A stretch of DNA of 64,000 nt from Radicibacter daui (GCA_030657355.1 CP131056.1:2872501-2936500); one strand, 5' to 3'. Positions 19,428 through 29,239 are shown, counted from the stretch's first letter. Program-made: numbers and translations. Notes: generated by a model not told the origin, from the letters alone.

Positions 19428-20489
19428 TCACACAAGCTCAAAAGGTTCAAGGCCACTAAGACGCAGGCCGCGCGGCCGTGCGGGCACGGTGCGGGCACTT
19501 TCCGACTTCACGCCGTCGGCGATGGCGTGGATATGGTCCGGCGTGGTGCCGCAGCAGCCGCCGACGATGTTGACCAGCCCGTCATGCGCCCACTCATGCA
19601 GGTGATGGCCGGTCTGGTGCGGGGTCTCGTCGTAGCCGCCAAAGGCGTTGGGCAGGCCGGCATTGGGATAAACGCTGATGCGTGTATCGGCAACCCGCGC
19701 CAGCTCGGCCAGGAACGGGCGCATCTGCTCGGCGCCCAGCGCGCAATTGAAGCCGACGGAAAAAGGCTGCACATGCCGCACCGAGTTCCAGAACGCTTCC
19801 GGCGTCTGGCCGGAGAGCGTGCGGCCGGAAAGATCGGTGATGGTGCCGGAGATCATGACCGGCAGCTTGATATCCAGCGCCTCAAACACTTCCTCGATGG
19901 CAAAGAGCGCGGCCTTGGCATTGAGGGTATCGAAGATGGTCTCGACCAGCAGGATATCGGCGCCGCCTTCGATCAGCCCCTTCGCCGCCTCGGCATAGGC
20001 CCCGCGCAGCTCGTCAAAGCTCACATTGCGGTAACCGGGGTCATTCACATCCGGGCTGATGGAAGCGGTGCGGTTGGTGGGGCCAACGGCGCCCGCCACC
20101 CATTTGACGCTGCCCGGATGCGCGGCTTCCCACGCGTCGGCCGCCTCGCGCGCCACGCGGGCGCCCGCCACATTCATCTCATAGGCCACCGACTGCATCT
20201 GGTAGTCGGCCTGCGCGATGGTGGTGGAGGAAAAGGTGTTCGTCTCCAGAATATCCGCGCCGGCAGCCAGATACTGGCCGTGGATTTCGCGGATAATCTC
20301 CGGTTTGGTGATGGAGAGCAGGTCGTTGTTGCCCTTCACATCCACCGGCCAGTTCGCAAAACGCTCGCCGGCATAATCTTCCAGCTCCAGCTTGTAGCGC
20401 TGGATCATGGTGCCCATGGCGCCATCGATCACGAGGATACGGCGGTCGGCTTCCTGATAAAGGCGGGCAATACGTTCTGCACGGGTCAT
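19428..20489 (-). CDS. metH: Methionine synthase, homocysteine-binding module
   Basis: A 353-residue homocysteine S-methyltransferase domain: [12 protein letters not shown] near the N-terminus, and zinc ligands in [12 protein letters not shown] and the C-terminal [11 protein letters not shown]. It corresponds to module 1 of MetH and is encoded three bases before the second part. Standalone BHMT- or MmuM-like activity is conceivable, but the tight pairing argues for a split MetH. It follows metF by 69 bp, which contain a hairpin. Confidence 0.93.
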   Translation of the reverse strand: MTRAERIARLYQEADRRILVIDGAMGTMIQRYKLELEDYAGERFANWPVDVKGNNDLLSITKPEIIREIHGQYLAAGADILETNTFSSTTIAQADYQMQSVAYEMNVAGARVAREAADAWEAAHPGSVKWVAGAVGPTNRTASISPDVNDPGYRNVSFDELRGAYAEAAKGLIEGGADILLVETIFDTLNAKAALFAIEEVFEALDIKLPVMISGTITDLSGRTLSGQTPEAFWNSVRHVQPFSVGFNCALGAEQMRPFLAELARVADTRISVYPNAGLPNAFGGYDETPHQTGHHLHEWAHDGLVNIVGGCCGTTPDHIHAIADGVKSESARTVPARPRGLRLSGLEPFELV

Positions 20490-20513
20490 GGCAGCAACTC
20501 CGGCGCGGGAAGG

Positions 20514-20538
20514 CTCCGGCCGAGGGGGAAGGCCGGAG
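20514..20538. other. Intercistronic hairpin between metF and metH
   Basis: CTCCGGCC/GGCCGGAG makes a perfect eight-base-pair stem with a nine-base loop between the two coding regions and no T run. It may tune relative expression by RNA processing or partial termination. Confidence 0.45.
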
Positions 20539-20558
20539 AACGCGCGTTTCAGGGGAAT

Positions 20559-21422
20559 TCAGGCAGCTTCGTCAAGAGCGATGAGGCCAAGCTCGCGGCA
20601 CACATCAAGGGTCAGCGCCGCTCGGTTGAGGGTATAGAAGTGGAAGGCATCCACCCCCTCCTCCATCAGGCGGCGGCACATTTCCACGCACACGGCGCGC
20701 GCCACGGCCCGGTGCGCCCTGGCGTCGTCCTCCGTGCCGGCAAAACGCCGGTGCAGTTCATCCGGCACGCGCGCGCCGCACTGGGCGGCAAACTGCACGG
20801 CGCGGGTGAAATTGGCGATCGGCAGAATACCTGGCACGATCTCCGCCGTGATGCCCCGCGCCACGATCAGGTCGCGCCAGCGCAGGTAGGCATCGACATC
20901 GAAGAAGAACTGGGTGAGGCCGCGCGTACCGCCGGCATCGAACTTGGCCTTGAGATTGTCGAGATCGGCTTCCAGCGACGGTGAGTCCGGATGCTTTTCC
21001 GGATAGGCACCCACAGAAATCTCGAACTCGCCAATCCGGCGCAGGCCGCCGATCAGATCGGCAGCATTATTATACCCGCCCGGATGCGGCGTGTACTTGC
21101 CCTGACCCTGCGGCGGGTCTCCGCGCAGCGCCACGATATGGTTGATGCCGAGCGCCTGCCATTCGCGGGCAAGGGCATCCACCTCTTCCTTCGTGTGGCC
21201 AACGCAGGTGAGATGCGCTGCCGGCTTGAAGCGACCGCCGGCCATGATTTCGCGCACGATGCGGGTGGTACGGTCGCGGGTCGATCCGCCGGCGCCATAG
21301 GTCACCGAGACGAAACGCGGCTTGATCTTGCCGAGCTTCGTGAGCGCCTCCCAAAGTTCCTTCTCCGCCTCTTCCGTCTTGGGCGGAAAGAACTCGATGC
21401 TCAGCTTTGCCGTGCCGGCCAT
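20559..21422 (-). CDS. metF: 5,10-methylenetetrahydrofolate reductase
   Basis: A 287-residue FAD-dependent reductase that supplies methyl-tetrahydrofolate to the methionine synthase genes downstream. It shows the family opening SIEFFPPKTEEAE with the catalytic glutamate, FVSVTYGAGGSTR, HLTCVGHTKEE, ALRGDPPQGQG, and TQFFFDVDAYLRW. The C-terminal FYTLNRAALT is also diagnostic. ATG 21422 with a GGAG site is preferred; an in-frame TTG at 21455 would add eleven residues. It is the first gene of the metF-metH operon. Confidence 0.95.
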   Translation of the reverse strand: MAGTAKLSIEFFPPKTEEAEKELWEALTKLGKIKPRFVSVTYGAGGSTRDRTTRIVREIMAGGRFKPAAHLTCVGHTKEEVDALAREWQALGINHIVALRGDPPQGQGKYTPHPGGYNNAADLIGGLRRIGEFEISVGAYPEKHPDSPSLEADLDNLKAKFDAGGTRGLTQFFFDVDAYLRWRDLIVARGITAEIVPGILPIANFTRAVQFAAQCGARVPDELHRRFAGTEDDARAHRAVARAVCVEMCRRLMEEGVDAFHFYTLNRAALTLDVCRELGLIALDEAA

Positions 21423-21524
21423 GGCCGTAATCTCCGTCGCGCGCGGCCCTGTCAAAGTCTGGCCGCGGTGTGATGTAGCGTGCAGCGCCTGCCGATGCCA
21501 GCAAATCGCGACTGCCGCACATAT

Positions 21525-21540
21525 ATAAACATATCTTTAT
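21525..21540. promoter_or_regulatory. Palindrome upstream of metF
   Basis: ATAAA-c-ATAT-c-TTTAT is a near-perfect palindrome in an AT-rich island 103 bp before metF. It resembles operators of ArsR-type regulators that control methionine-cycle genes in alphaproteobacteria. No such regulator is encoded nearby. Confidence 0.5.
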
Positions 21541-21641
21541 GTCTTAATGCAATGGCTGGAAAGAGAGGGTGCCACCCGTTTTGGGAAGGACGAGCGGGTC
21601 AGGGCACTCCTCTCCCAAAGTGATGCGCCGAAGAGAAATCA

Positions 21642-22577
21642 TCAGGACGGCAGGCTTGCCGCCCCCATCAGCCTGCCGGCGGCGTCGGGGAGATAGTCCA
21701 GAAAGGCACGCACCGCGGGATTGGCGCGGCGGCTCGCCGGCCACAGGACCGTGATGGCATCCCGCACCACCGCAAAGTCCGCAAGGACTGGAACGAGTTC
21801 CCCCCTTGCCACATAGGGCGCGGCGATAAAAGAGGCGCTGATTCCGATACCGCCGCCGGCAATCAGGGTCGCCAGCACCGCTTCTCCGGCATCCACCACG
21901 ACGCTCGAGGCAGGCAGAATTTCGATCTCGCGCTCCCCCACCCGGAACGGCCAGCGAAAAAGCTGGCCGCTGCTCTGATATCTCAGATTGACCGTTTCGT
22001 GGGATGCCAGCTCCTCCGGATGCCCCGGGACACCGCGCGCAGCCAGATAGGAAGGCGCGGCGAAAGCGCAAAGCCGCATCGGGGCAAGCCGGCGGAACAA
22101 CAGGCGGGAATCCGCCAGTTCCCCGATACGGACCGCGATATCGATGCCCTGTTCGGCGATATCCACCAGGCGATCATCGAGCCGCAGGTCGATTGTTACC
22201 TTCGGATAAAGCGCGCGAAAGGCCGGCAAAGCCGGCGCGATCAGATGGAGCCCGACAGGCAGCGAGGCCGCGATCCGCAAGGGGCCTGCCGGTTCGTCGC
22301 GCACGGCTTTTGCCGCCTGCTCGATTTCCTCGGCATCCTGCAGCAGCCGCAGCGCCCGTTCATGCAATTCCCTGCCTTCCGGGGTCAGGGTCAGCGAGCG
22401 GGTGGTTCGGGTAAAAAGCGAAACGCCCAGTTGCTGCTCAAGACGTTGAACGCTCTTGCTCACAGCCGAGGGCGATATGGCAAGCGATCGCGCTGCTGCC
22501 GTAAAGCTGCCCAGCGCCCCGGCACGCGCAAAGGCGATCAGCCCGGTCAGGCGTTCCAATGCCATTTGTTCCTTCAT
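21642..22577 (-). CDS. LysR-family transcriptional regulator
   Basis: A 311-residue LysR regulator. The N-terminal helix-turn-helix ([29 protein letters not shown], residues 22-50) is followed by a substrate-binding domain ([31 protein letters not shown]). It is divergent from a quinone-oxidoreductase-like gene, with about 90 bp of AT-rich shared promoter, so that gene is its most likely target. Confidence 0.88.
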   Translation of the reverse strand: MKEQMALERLTGLIAFARAGALGSFTAAARSLAISPSAVSKSVQRLEQQLGVSLFTRTTRSLTLTPEGRELHERALRLLQDAEEIEQAAKAVRDEPAGPLRIAASLPVGLHLIAPALPAFRALYPKVTIDLRLDDRLVDIAEQGIDIAVRIGELADSRLLFRRLAPMRLCAFAAPSYLAARGVPGHPEELASHETVNLRYQSSGQLFRWPFRVGEREIEILPASSVVVDAGEAVLATLIAGGGIGISASFIAAPYVARGELVPVLADFAVVRDAITVLWPASRRANPAVRAFLDYLPDAAGRLMGAASLPS

Positions 22578-22669
22578 GGCATTATTAAATTAAAAACGAG
22601 CGCAATTATCAATCCACACGCAGCACCTTAGACCGATAGCCGGTTCACACGCCCGCTATGGAGGTTCTT

Positions 22670-23704
22670 GTGCGTGAGATGATGAAAGCTGTCCGGCTGC
22701 ATTCTTTTGGCGGCCCCGAGGTGCTGGTCTATGAGGACGCACCGAAGCCGCAGATCAAGGCGGGCGAGGTTCTCGTCCGCGTCCACGCCATCGGCCTCAA
22801 CCCGCCGGACTGGTATCTGCGCGACGGTTACAAAATGCTTCCGCCAGAGTGGCAGCCGGAAATTCGCCTGCCGGCCATTCCCGGAACGGATATCTCGGGC
22901 ACCGTCGCTGCGGTTGCCGGGGATGTGCAGGGTTTCGTCGTCGGCGACGCCGTCTACGCCATGGTCCGCTTCCCTGCCGGTCTGGCGGGCGAAAGCAGCG
23001 CCTATGCCGACTATGTGGCCGTCCCGGCATCGGAACTGGCCCGCAAACCTGCCGGAATCGACCATGTACATGCCGCGGCGGCACCGATGTCGCTGCTGAC
23101 GGCCTGGCAGTTTCTGATCGACCCCGGACATGATGCACCAAACCCGCTGCAACCCGCCCGGCATAGGCCTGTTCCCCTTGAAGGCAGGACCGTGCTGGTC
23201 AATGGCGCGGCAGGCGGCGTTGGCCATCTGGCGGTGCAGTTGGCCAAATGGCGCGGGGCGCGGGTGATTGCGGTCGCCTCGGCCGGCCACGAGGCCTTCC
23301 TGCGGGATATCGGCGCCGATGAGTTCGTCGATTATGGCAGCACGCCCCCTGAGGATATCCTCCGCGACCTTGATCTCGTCATCGACACGGTGGGAGGTCC
23401 CGCGGCCGGCCGCTTCCTGCGCACGCTGAAACGGGGCGGCGCGCTGTTTCCGGTTTTCCCTCTGGGCTTCAACGGCAGCGAGGAAGCCGGGCAGCGCGGG
23501 GTTACCATCTCCACCACGCAGGTTCGCTCCAGCGGGGCCCAGCTGGCCGAGATCGCACCGCTTCTGGACAAGGGCACGATCCGTCTCGGGATCGACAGCC
23601 GCTTTCCCCTCGCCGAAGCGCGCCGGGCCCACGAGCGTGCCGCTGCCGGCCATATCCGGGGCAAGATCGTGCTCATTGTGATGCCGGAAGGGAACGCCGG
23701 ATGA
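22670..23704 (+). CDS. Zinc-free MDR NADP-dependent oxidoreductase (quinone reductase-like)
   Basis: A 344-residue medium-chain dehydrogenase/reductase. The GroES-like N-terminal part has the typical MKAVRLHSFGGPEVLVYE opening and GTDISGTVAAV. The Rossmann part carries VLVNGAAGGVGHLAVQLAK near residue 178. The catalytic-zinc cysteine/histidine set is absent, so it belongs with quinone oxidoreductases and enoyl reductases. GTG 22670 has GGAGG five bases upstream; ATG 22679 or 22682 is nearer the family start and remains possible. The stop overlaps the next gene's ATG. Confidence 0.85.
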   Translation: MREMMKAVRLHSFGGPEVLVYEDAPKPQIKAGEVLVRVHAIGLNPPDWYLRDGYKMLPPEWQPEIRLPAIPGTDISGTVAAVAGDVQGFVVGDAVYAMVRFPAGLAGESSAYADYVAVPASELARKPAGIDHVHAAAAPMSLLTAWQFLIDPGHDAPNPLQPARHRPVPLEGRTVLVNGAAGGVGHLAVQLAKWRGARVIAVASAGHEAFLRDIGADEFVDYGSTPPEDILRDLDLVIDTVGGPAAGRFLRTLKRGGALFPVFPLGFNGSEEAGQRGVTISTTQVRSSGAQLAEIAPLLDKGTIRLGIDSRFPLAEARRAHERAAAGHIRGKIVLIVMPEGNAG

Positions 23705-24189
23705 GCCCCGCAGCCAAACTCCCGCACGGCAGCGTGGAATGGTTCGAGATGGTCGGCAGGGTGATGTGCGAGGCAGCCTCGCAGGCCAACCTGCCGCCAG
23801 ACCTGAACTGGTCGCTCGTGGAGCGTTACAGCGACGGCACAAAGCTTCCGAACGGGCGCCTGCAGGGCCTGCGGTTTGATCTTGTCGCAAGCAAACCGGT
23901 GTTCCGGGCAGGCGTGGATATTGACGAGCAGGGCGATGTCACAATCGAGGTAAGCGCCGCCGTCGCCCACGTCCTGAACCGGCTTCCCCTTGCCGATCCG
24001 GCCTATGCCCTGACCTACAATCGGGCTCTTGATCTGGGTGACATCCGGATAACGGGAGATCTGTCTTCGATGGCCGGCTGGCTCGCGGCAGCCCACGATC
24101 CCATCGTAGAGCGTACAGGCGAGGCCTCCGGCGAGGGGGGGACGCCCCCTGAGGCGGGATGGCGGAGCCGGTGCGACCTTTCAGCCTGA
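23701..24189 (+). CDS. Hypothetical protein, possibly SCP2-like lipid-binding fold
   Basis: A 162-residue protein that overlaps the oxidoreductase stop by four bases (ATGA), so the two are translationally coupled. The middle (FDLVASKPVFRAGVDIDEQGDVTIEVS, then LDLGDIRITGDLSSMAGWL) has the strand-and-helix order and the 'I-x-GD' feature of SCP2 sterol-carrier-like domains. Similarity is weak and there is no family match I am sure of. The last 25 residues look disordered. A role as substrate carrier or partner of the oxidoreductase is inference. Confidence 0.6.
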   Translation: MSPAAKLPHGSVEWFEMVGRVMCEAASQANLPPDLNWSLVERYSDGTKLPNGRLQGLRFDLVASKPVFRAGVDIDEQGDVTIEVSAAVAHVLNRLPLADPAYALTYNRALDLGDIRITGDLSSMAGWLAAAHDPIVERTGEASGEGGTPPEAGWRSRCDLSA

Positions 24190-24227
24190 ACCACATCGCC
24201 CCGGCTTCACGCCATCCCCGACCCAGC

Positions 24228-24884
24228 CTAGCCCGCTATACCCGGCACAGGCGTATTGAGCAGCTGCTGCTCCCACAGGTAAGCGATACCGCTGCCGCCG
24301 GCATGCTGCGTGATCACTTCGGTCAATGCGGCAGCCTGCTCGGCCCGGGCCCAGTCGCGCTGCCATTCAGCGGCCACCGCAAGCCAGGTCATCATATTTG
24401 CCCCGGCCGCAATCATGCGCTTGATGGCAACGTCATGCGCCTCGACCGAGACACCGCCGCACGCATCGGTGACAACGGTCACACCCCAGCCTTCACCCAG
24501 AGCCTGGATTGTGGGCATCGCCACGCACACCTCGGTCCAGAGGCCGGCAATGATCAGCTGCTTGCGGCCGGTTGCCTTGACGGCATCGACGACCTTTTGA
24601 TCTTCCCACGTGTTGATGAAGGTCCGGTCGATCACCTCCTGACCGGGGAAGACCTCGGTGATCTGCGGAAACAGAAGGCCGCCACGCGCGGCGATGACCG
24701 TGGTGAGGATTGTGGGAACACCAAAGGCCCTGGCGGCCTTTGCCAGACCCGCCGTATTGTTGATCACCATCTGGGGTTCGTGGCTGTTCACATTCGCGAG
24801 CTGGTAGGGCTGGTGGTCAATCAGCACCAGCACTGAGTCTTCGGGGCGAAGAAGCGAAGCGAGGCCATTACGAAACGTCATCAT
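24228..24884 (-). CDS. Isochorismatase-family hydrolase (YcaC-like)
   Basis: A 218-residue cysteine hydrolase of the isochorismatase fold. Visible features are the catalytic aspartate in VLVLIDHQPYQ, the lysine region after TFINTWEDQKVV, and the nucleophile cysteine in GLWTEVCVAMPTIQAL. YcaC-type enzymes lack a settled substrate. ATG 24884 with AAGGA fits the family start; ATG 24902 is possible, and the longer frame upstream is not conserved-looking. It diverges from a LysR regulator, probably its controller. Confidence 0.88.
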   Translation of the reverse strand: MMTFRNGLASLLRPEDSVLVLIDHQPYQLANVNSHEPQMVINNTAGLAKAARAFGVPTILTTVIAARGGLLFPQITEVFPGQEVIDRTFINTWEDQKVVDAVKATGRKQLIIAGLWTEVCVAMPTIQALGEGWGVTVVTDACGGVSVEAHDVAIKRMIAAGANMMTWLAVAAEWQRDWARAEQAAALTEVITQHAGGSGIAYLWEQQLLNTPVPGIAG

Positions 24885-25032
24885 CAAATCCTTTGCTGCC
24901 ATTGTATCCGCCACAGGGCTTGCGGAGACAGGCGCCGACGGCGCGTTGTCCGGGCAGACTCTTGCCGTTCCCCTATCCGGCGCGGTAGACCCCATAGCTG
25001 ACAAGCTGTGTCGCGCATTGGGGAACGCAGAT

Positions 25033-25929
25033 TTGGATATCGAAGAGCTGCGCACATTCGTGGAAGTCGCTGACGCCGGAGGGTTGAGCCCAGCCGCGCG
25101 ACGGCTCGGCGTCTCCAAGTCGATCGTCAGCCGGCGGCTCGCACGGCTTGAAGCCGACCTCGGCGTTCAGCTGCTTGCCAGAACGACCCGCGGCGCCGCC
25201 CTGACCGAAGCCGGCACCACCTTCAGGGACCATGCCGCCAAGGTCTGCGCCGAAATCGATGTCGCCAGGGAGACGATCCTGCCGGCGGGCGAGCTTCGCG
25301 GCCGGCTGCGCGTTGCAGCGCCACTCTCGTTCGGGCCGACCCATTTTGCCGCCGTGTTCGCGGAGCTGGCGCGCCGCCACCCTCATCTGCAGGTTCACAC
25401 CTGTTACACGGACCGTTTCGTCGATCTCATCGCGGAAGGTTACGATTGCGCCATCCGCCTTGGTCACCTGCAGGATTCCAACCTGGTGGCAAGACGCGTC
25501 GGCCCGATCTACGGAAAGCTGGTTGCGAGCCCGGCCTATATTGAAGCGCAGGGCGCACCGGAGACCCCCGATGAGCTGCTGACCCATCAGGCTGTCATGC
25601 AGGGTACCGAGACCTGGCAGTTCATGGACGGCGAAAGTGTGGTCACCCTCCACCCGCAAGGATACTTCAAGGCAGATAACGGGATGGCTCTGGTGGCTGC
25701 CGCCCTGGCGGGACTGGGGGTCGCCTACCTCCCTGAAGGGCTCATTCACGAGCACCTTGCCTCGGGCGCACTGGTGGAGGTGATGAAGCGCTACCCGATC
25801 CGGCCGGCGGGCATCTTTGTCGTTCGCCCACCGGGGCCACATCCGGCGCGCAAGATACGCGTTCTCACCGAGATGCTGATTGCCTGCTTCGACGCCGCGC
25901 CAGAGGTGGTGGGCAAGGCATCCGGCTGA
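25033..25929 (+). CDS. LysR-family transcriptional regulator
   Basis: A 298-residue LysR regulator: IEELRTFVEVADAGGLSPAARRLGVSKS is the DNA-binding region, followed by a ligand domain with FGPTHFAAVFAELARRHP and AGLGVAYLPEG. TTG 25033 matches the usual 'MDIEELRTFV' family start and follows a GGGGA sequence; an upstream TTG at 24946 opens the same frame. It is divergent from the YcaC-like hydrolase across about 150 bp and probably regulates it. Confidence 0.87.
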   Translation: MDIEELRTFVEVADAGGLSPAARRLGVSKSIVSRRLARLEADLGVQLLARTTRGAALTEAGTTFRDHAAKVCAEIDVARETILPAGELRGRLRVAAPLSFGPTHFAAVFAELARRHPHLQVHTCYTDRFVDLIAEGYDCAIRLGHLQDSNLVARRVGPIYGKLVASPAYIEAQGAPETPDELLTHQAVMQGTETWQFMDGESVVTLHPQGYFKADNGMALVAAALAGLGVAYLPEGLIHEHLASGALVEVMKRYPIRPAGIFVVRPPGPHPARKIRVLTEMLIACFDAAPEVVGKASG

Positions 25930-25968
25930 ACCGGGAACGCGATATCCCTGCTGCTGACGGCGGCCGGA

Positions 25969-26565
25969 TCACGACACAGAGCTGCCCCCTCCCGGTTGCC
26001 AGAGCGGCTCCGCACCGGGCGGATTGGCAGCGCGGGCCAGCACGAACAGAAGGTCCGACAGCCTGTTCACATATTCAAGGGCGGCAGGATTGACGGTTTC
26101 CGCCCTTGCAAGGGCCGCGACCGCCCTTTCCGCGCGGCGGCAGACTGTGCGGGCGACATGCAGCTGGGCGGCAAGGCGGGTGCCGCCGGGCAGGATGAAG
26201 GAGGTGAGCGGCGGCAAGGCTTCATTGACCCGGTCAATCCAGGCTTCCAGCGCCGTTACCTGATCGGGCCGGATGCGCAGGCGCGACTTGCGGGGTGCCT
26301 CCCCTTCCGCCCTCTCTTCTGAGGACTGGGGCACGCACAGATCGGCGCCAAGGTCGAAGAGATCATTTTGAAGGCGGGAAAGATCGGCCACGAATGCCGC
26401 GTCCGCAGCCGCCTCGCAGATCGCAAGGCCGAGCACCGCATTCAGCTCGTCGATGTCGCCATAAGCGGCAACACGCAAACTGTCCTTGGCCACGCGGCTG
26501 CCATCGCCAAGGCTGGTCTCGCCCCGGTCGCCGCCACGGGTATAGATACGGTCGAGCCTGACCAT
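25969..26565 (-). CDS. Cob(I)alamin adenosyltransferase, PduO type
   Basis: A 198-residue ATP:cob(I)alamin adenosyltransferase. The N-terminal RIYTRGGDRGETSLGDGSRV forms the ATP site; DELNAVLG follows, then the catalytic-region motifs LPGGTRLAAQLHVARTVCRRAER and NRLSDLLFVLAR. It converts cob(I)alamin to adenosylcobalamin, fitting a B12-using organism with cobalamin-dependent MetH. ATG 26565 has a GGAGG site; longer starts are unlikely. Confidence 0.93.
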   Translation of the reverse strand: MVRLDRIYTRGGDRGETSLGDGSRVAKDSLRVAAYGDIDELNAVLGLAICEAAADAAFVADLSRLQNDLFDLGADLCVPQSSEERAEGEAPRKSRLRIRPDQVTALEAWIDRVNEALPPLTSFILPGGTRLAAQLHVARTVCRRAERAVAALARAETVNPAALEYVNRLSDLLFVLARAANPPGAEPLWQPGGGSSVS

Positions 26566-26701
26566 GCTGCCCTCCTGCCCTGCCCCACACTGCGGGAGCC
26601 TGCCTGTCAAAGGGCCGTGGTCGCAGATAAGGCAGGGCCGGGCAAGAGCCGGCAGGATTTTCAACGGCCGTCAGGCAGTGCCGGCCAGCACCGCGGCTGG
26701 G

Positions 26702-27475
26702 TCAGCGGGCCTCGCCGATCCAGTCGATACCCTGCTTTCGCACCTCGCCAAGCCCGTCGAAGCAACGCAGGGCGTGGTAACCTTGGAAATTATCGTCCAG
26801 CCGGGTCACGAAATAGGGCCGGTCGTTATGCACCACCAGCTTGACGGCACAGTAGGCCGGCGGCACGCCCTCCAGCCGCGCCCCGGCCCGCCATTCCGAC
26901 GGCGAGAGGAACGAGGTGCCCCAGATGCCCAGCCGGGCGGTACGGGCCTTGTCCTCGCCATCGGCATAAGAAGGATCGGCGCTCGCCGTCACCACGGCAT
27001 GGCCGGCGGCAACCTGCATCAGGCCCAGATCGCGCCCGCCGGCATAACAAAGCACGGAGCCGGCCGTCGCCGGCTGGCATTCCAGCCCGCCACCGCTCAC
27101 AGCCACCAGCTTGCGCAGCGCATAAGCCGACTCAAGCCCGCACTCGCGCATCTGCCCGCCGACACGGCAGGTCTGCCCCAGTTCAGGCGCATCGATGCCG
27201 GCAAGGCGCAGCGGCACGCCGTTGAGCGCAATGGTGTCGCCATCCAGCACGGTCACTGGCAGTGCGGCCGCTGCCGGAGCTGCCGCAGGGCTTGCTGCAT
27301 CTCGTCCGCCGACACCGGCCGTCAGGGCTGCCGCTGCAACAACGGCAAGCCCGGCCAGCACCAGCGCGGCGGTGCGCAAGGGATGCGACTGTTTTGTCGG
27401 CCGCGCACCCGGAAGGTCCATGCCCGCGGGGTGCCGGGCCGGTGCCACAAGTCCTGGCACCATATTTCTGGCCAT
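26702..27475 (-). CDS. Membrane-anchored thermonuclease-family protein
   Basis: A 257-residue protein with an N-terminal hydrophobic helix (residues 35-54, AALVLAGLAVVAAAALTAGV) and a staphylococcal-nuclease-like OB-fold domain: VLDGDTIALNGVPLRLAGIDAPE, then DKARTARLGIWGTSF. The arginine and aspartate of the first motif are kept, while the central catalytic Glu/Arg region (ADPSYADGEDKART) is altered relative to classical nucleases. Several cysteines suggest disulfides in the periplasm. Nuclease activity is likely but not certain. Confidence 0.8.
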   Translation of the reverse strand: MARNMVPGLVAPARHPAGMDLPGARPTKQSHPLRTAALVLAGLAVVAAAALTAGVGGRDAASPAAAPAAAALPVTVLDGDTIALNGVPLRLAGIDAPELGQTCRVGGQMRECGLESAYALRKLVAVSGGGLECQPATAGSVLCYAGGRDLGLMQVAAGHAVVTASADPSYADGEDKARTARLGIWGTSFLSPSEWRAGARLEGVPPAYCAVKLVVHNDRPYFVTRLDDNFQGYHALRCFDGLGEVRKQGIDWIGEAR

Positions 27476-27781
27476 CGTCTCTCGCCTCTTCCGGACCGGG
27501 CAGCGGAACGCTCTCCGTACATGCCGGCCCTGCCGGCAGCACTCGGGGCTTCCGGCGAGCCTCCATCAAAGACGGGCGCTTTGGCGGATTTGGGGCGGGT
27601 TTGTGGAATTAGCGCCTTGCACGGGGCCGGCTTACCCCTGGTCCAGCACGGTCTGCCGGCAGGGATAAAGGGCGCGGCAAAAGCCGAAAGCATGTTGACG
27701 CCAAAGGCTTTCTCTGTACGTCATCCGGCAGGTCACGGCCGCCAGACGCCCGCCCGGGCAATAAGGCGATTTCAGGACGCC
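27476..27781. other. Intergenic region, no gene seen
   Basis: This 306 bp divergent spacer between the nuclease-like gene and trkH should contain both promoters. I found no convincing palindrome or small gene. Reading frames run through it only because of high GC. Confidence 0.4.
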
Positions 27782-29239
27782 ATGCTTAACAGAACCAGAC
27801 CCATTCTCTTCCTGCTCGGCATTCTCTGGACCTCGCTTGCCCTGATGATGGTGATACCGGCGCTGGCCGATCTCGCCACCGGGCAGCGCGACTGGAAGAG
27901 CTTTGGCGTTTCGGCCGGCGTCACGCTCTATTTCGGTCTCGTGCTGGTTTTCGCCAACCGCAGCGGCAGCGACGGTGCGCGCCTCGATGCGCGGCAGGCC
28001 TTCTGGTTCACCGCCGCCTCGTGGCTGTCGGTATCGCTCATCGGCGCCCTGCCCTTCCGCTTCGGCGGCCATCTGCCGACCATGGCGGATTCCGTGTTCG
28101 AAACCGTCTCGGCGCTCACCACCACCGGCTCCACCGTGATGGTCGGGCTTGATGCCAAACCGGCGGGCATCCTGCTGTGGCGCGCTCTTTTGCAGTGGTA
28201 TGGCGGTATCGGCATCATCATGGTGTCGATTGCGCTGCTGCCCCTCATGCGGGTGGGCGGCATGCAGATCTTCCAGATCGCCAGCATCGACCAGCAGGAC
28301 AAGGTGCGCCCGCGTGCCGCGCAGATCGCGGCGGCAACGCTGCTGGTCTATACCGGCCTCACCGCCCTTTCCGCCATCGCGCTCGGCATTGCCGGCATGA
28401 CGCCGTTCGACGCCATCTGCCATGCGATGACGGCCATCGCCACCGGCGGCTTTGCCAATTACGACGCCTCCATCGGCCACTATCACAGCTTCGCCATCGA
28501 GCTGGTGCTGATCGTGACCATGCTGCTCGGCGCCACCACCTTCGTGCTTTATCTGCGGGTGCTCTCCGGCGAACCGATGGCGCTGTGGCGGGACGGCCAG
28601 CTCAGGCTGATGATCGGCATTACGGCGGCCGCCAGCGTGGCGATTGCCGCTTATGCCACCGTGCACAAGGGCATCGAGCCGCTGACGGCACTGAGAGACA
28701 GCGTGTTTTCCGTCGTCTCCGTCATCACCACGACAGGCTTCGTGACCGCGGACTACACCACCTGGGGGCCGTTCGTGATCCTCATCATGTTCGCCATCAC
28801 CTTTGTCGGCGGCAGCTCGGGATCGACGGCGGGCGGCCTCAAGATGTTCCGCCTGATTGCGCTCTACCGCATCACCCGCGCCAACCTGCACCGCATGATC
28901 TATCCGCGCGCGGTGGAAGTGCCGCATTATGCCGACCGCATGATCTCGCCGGAGGTCGCCAACTCGCTGCTGGGTTTCGTCACACTGTGGGTGGGCACCT
29001 GGGCCGCACTTTCCATAGGCCTTTCGGCCACCGGGCTCGACATGGTGACGGCGCTTTCCGGCTCGGCCACGGCACTCGCCAATGTCGGCCCCGGCATGGG
29101 GGACGTCATCGGCCCGGCCGGCAATTTCGCGCCGCTGCCGCTCAGCGCCAAATGGATGCTGTCGGCCGGCATGCTGCTCGGCCGCCTTGAACTCACGACG
29201 CTGCTGGTGTTCCTGCATCCCGGCATCTGGCGGGCCTGA
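27782..29239 (+). CDS. trkH: TrkH-family potassium uptake protein
   Basis: A 485-residue K+ transporter subunit with four repeated helix-loop-helix units. The selectivity-loop sequences are visible: SALTTTGSTVM, MTAIATGGFAN, SVITTTGFVTADY and SATALANVGPG. It normally works with the NAD-binding TrkA, which is not encoded here. The upstream frame is open for hundreds of codons, but ATG 27782 is immediately followed by the first membrane helix. Confidence 0.92.
   Translation: MLNRTRPILFLLGILWTSLALMMVIPALADLATGQRDWKSFGVSAGVTLYFGLVLVFANRSGSDGARLDARQAFWFTAASWLSVSLIGALPFRFGGHLPTMADSVFETVSALTTTGSTVMVGLDAKPAGILLWRALLQWYGGIGIIMVSIALLPLMRVGGMQIFQIASIDQQDKVRPRAAQIAAATLLVYTGLTALSAIALGIAGMTPFDAICHAMTAIATGGFANYDASIGHYHSFAIELVLIVTMLLGATTFVLYLRVLSGEPMALWRDGQLRLMIGITAAASVAIAAYATVHKGIEPLTALRDSVFSVVSVITTTGFVTADYTTWGPFVILIMFAITFVGGSSGSTAGGLKMFRLIALYRITRANLHRMIYPRAVEVPHYADRMISPEVANSLLGFVTLWVGTWAALSIGLSATGLDMVTALSGSATALANVGPGMGDVIGPAGNFAPLPLSAKWMLSAGMLLGRLELTTLLVFLHPGIWRA

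Noticed and set aside
26564-27781. Long N-terminal extension of trkH in the same frame
   Set aside because: It runs antisense to the adenosyltransferase and nuclease genes. TrkH normally starts at the first helix, at 27782.
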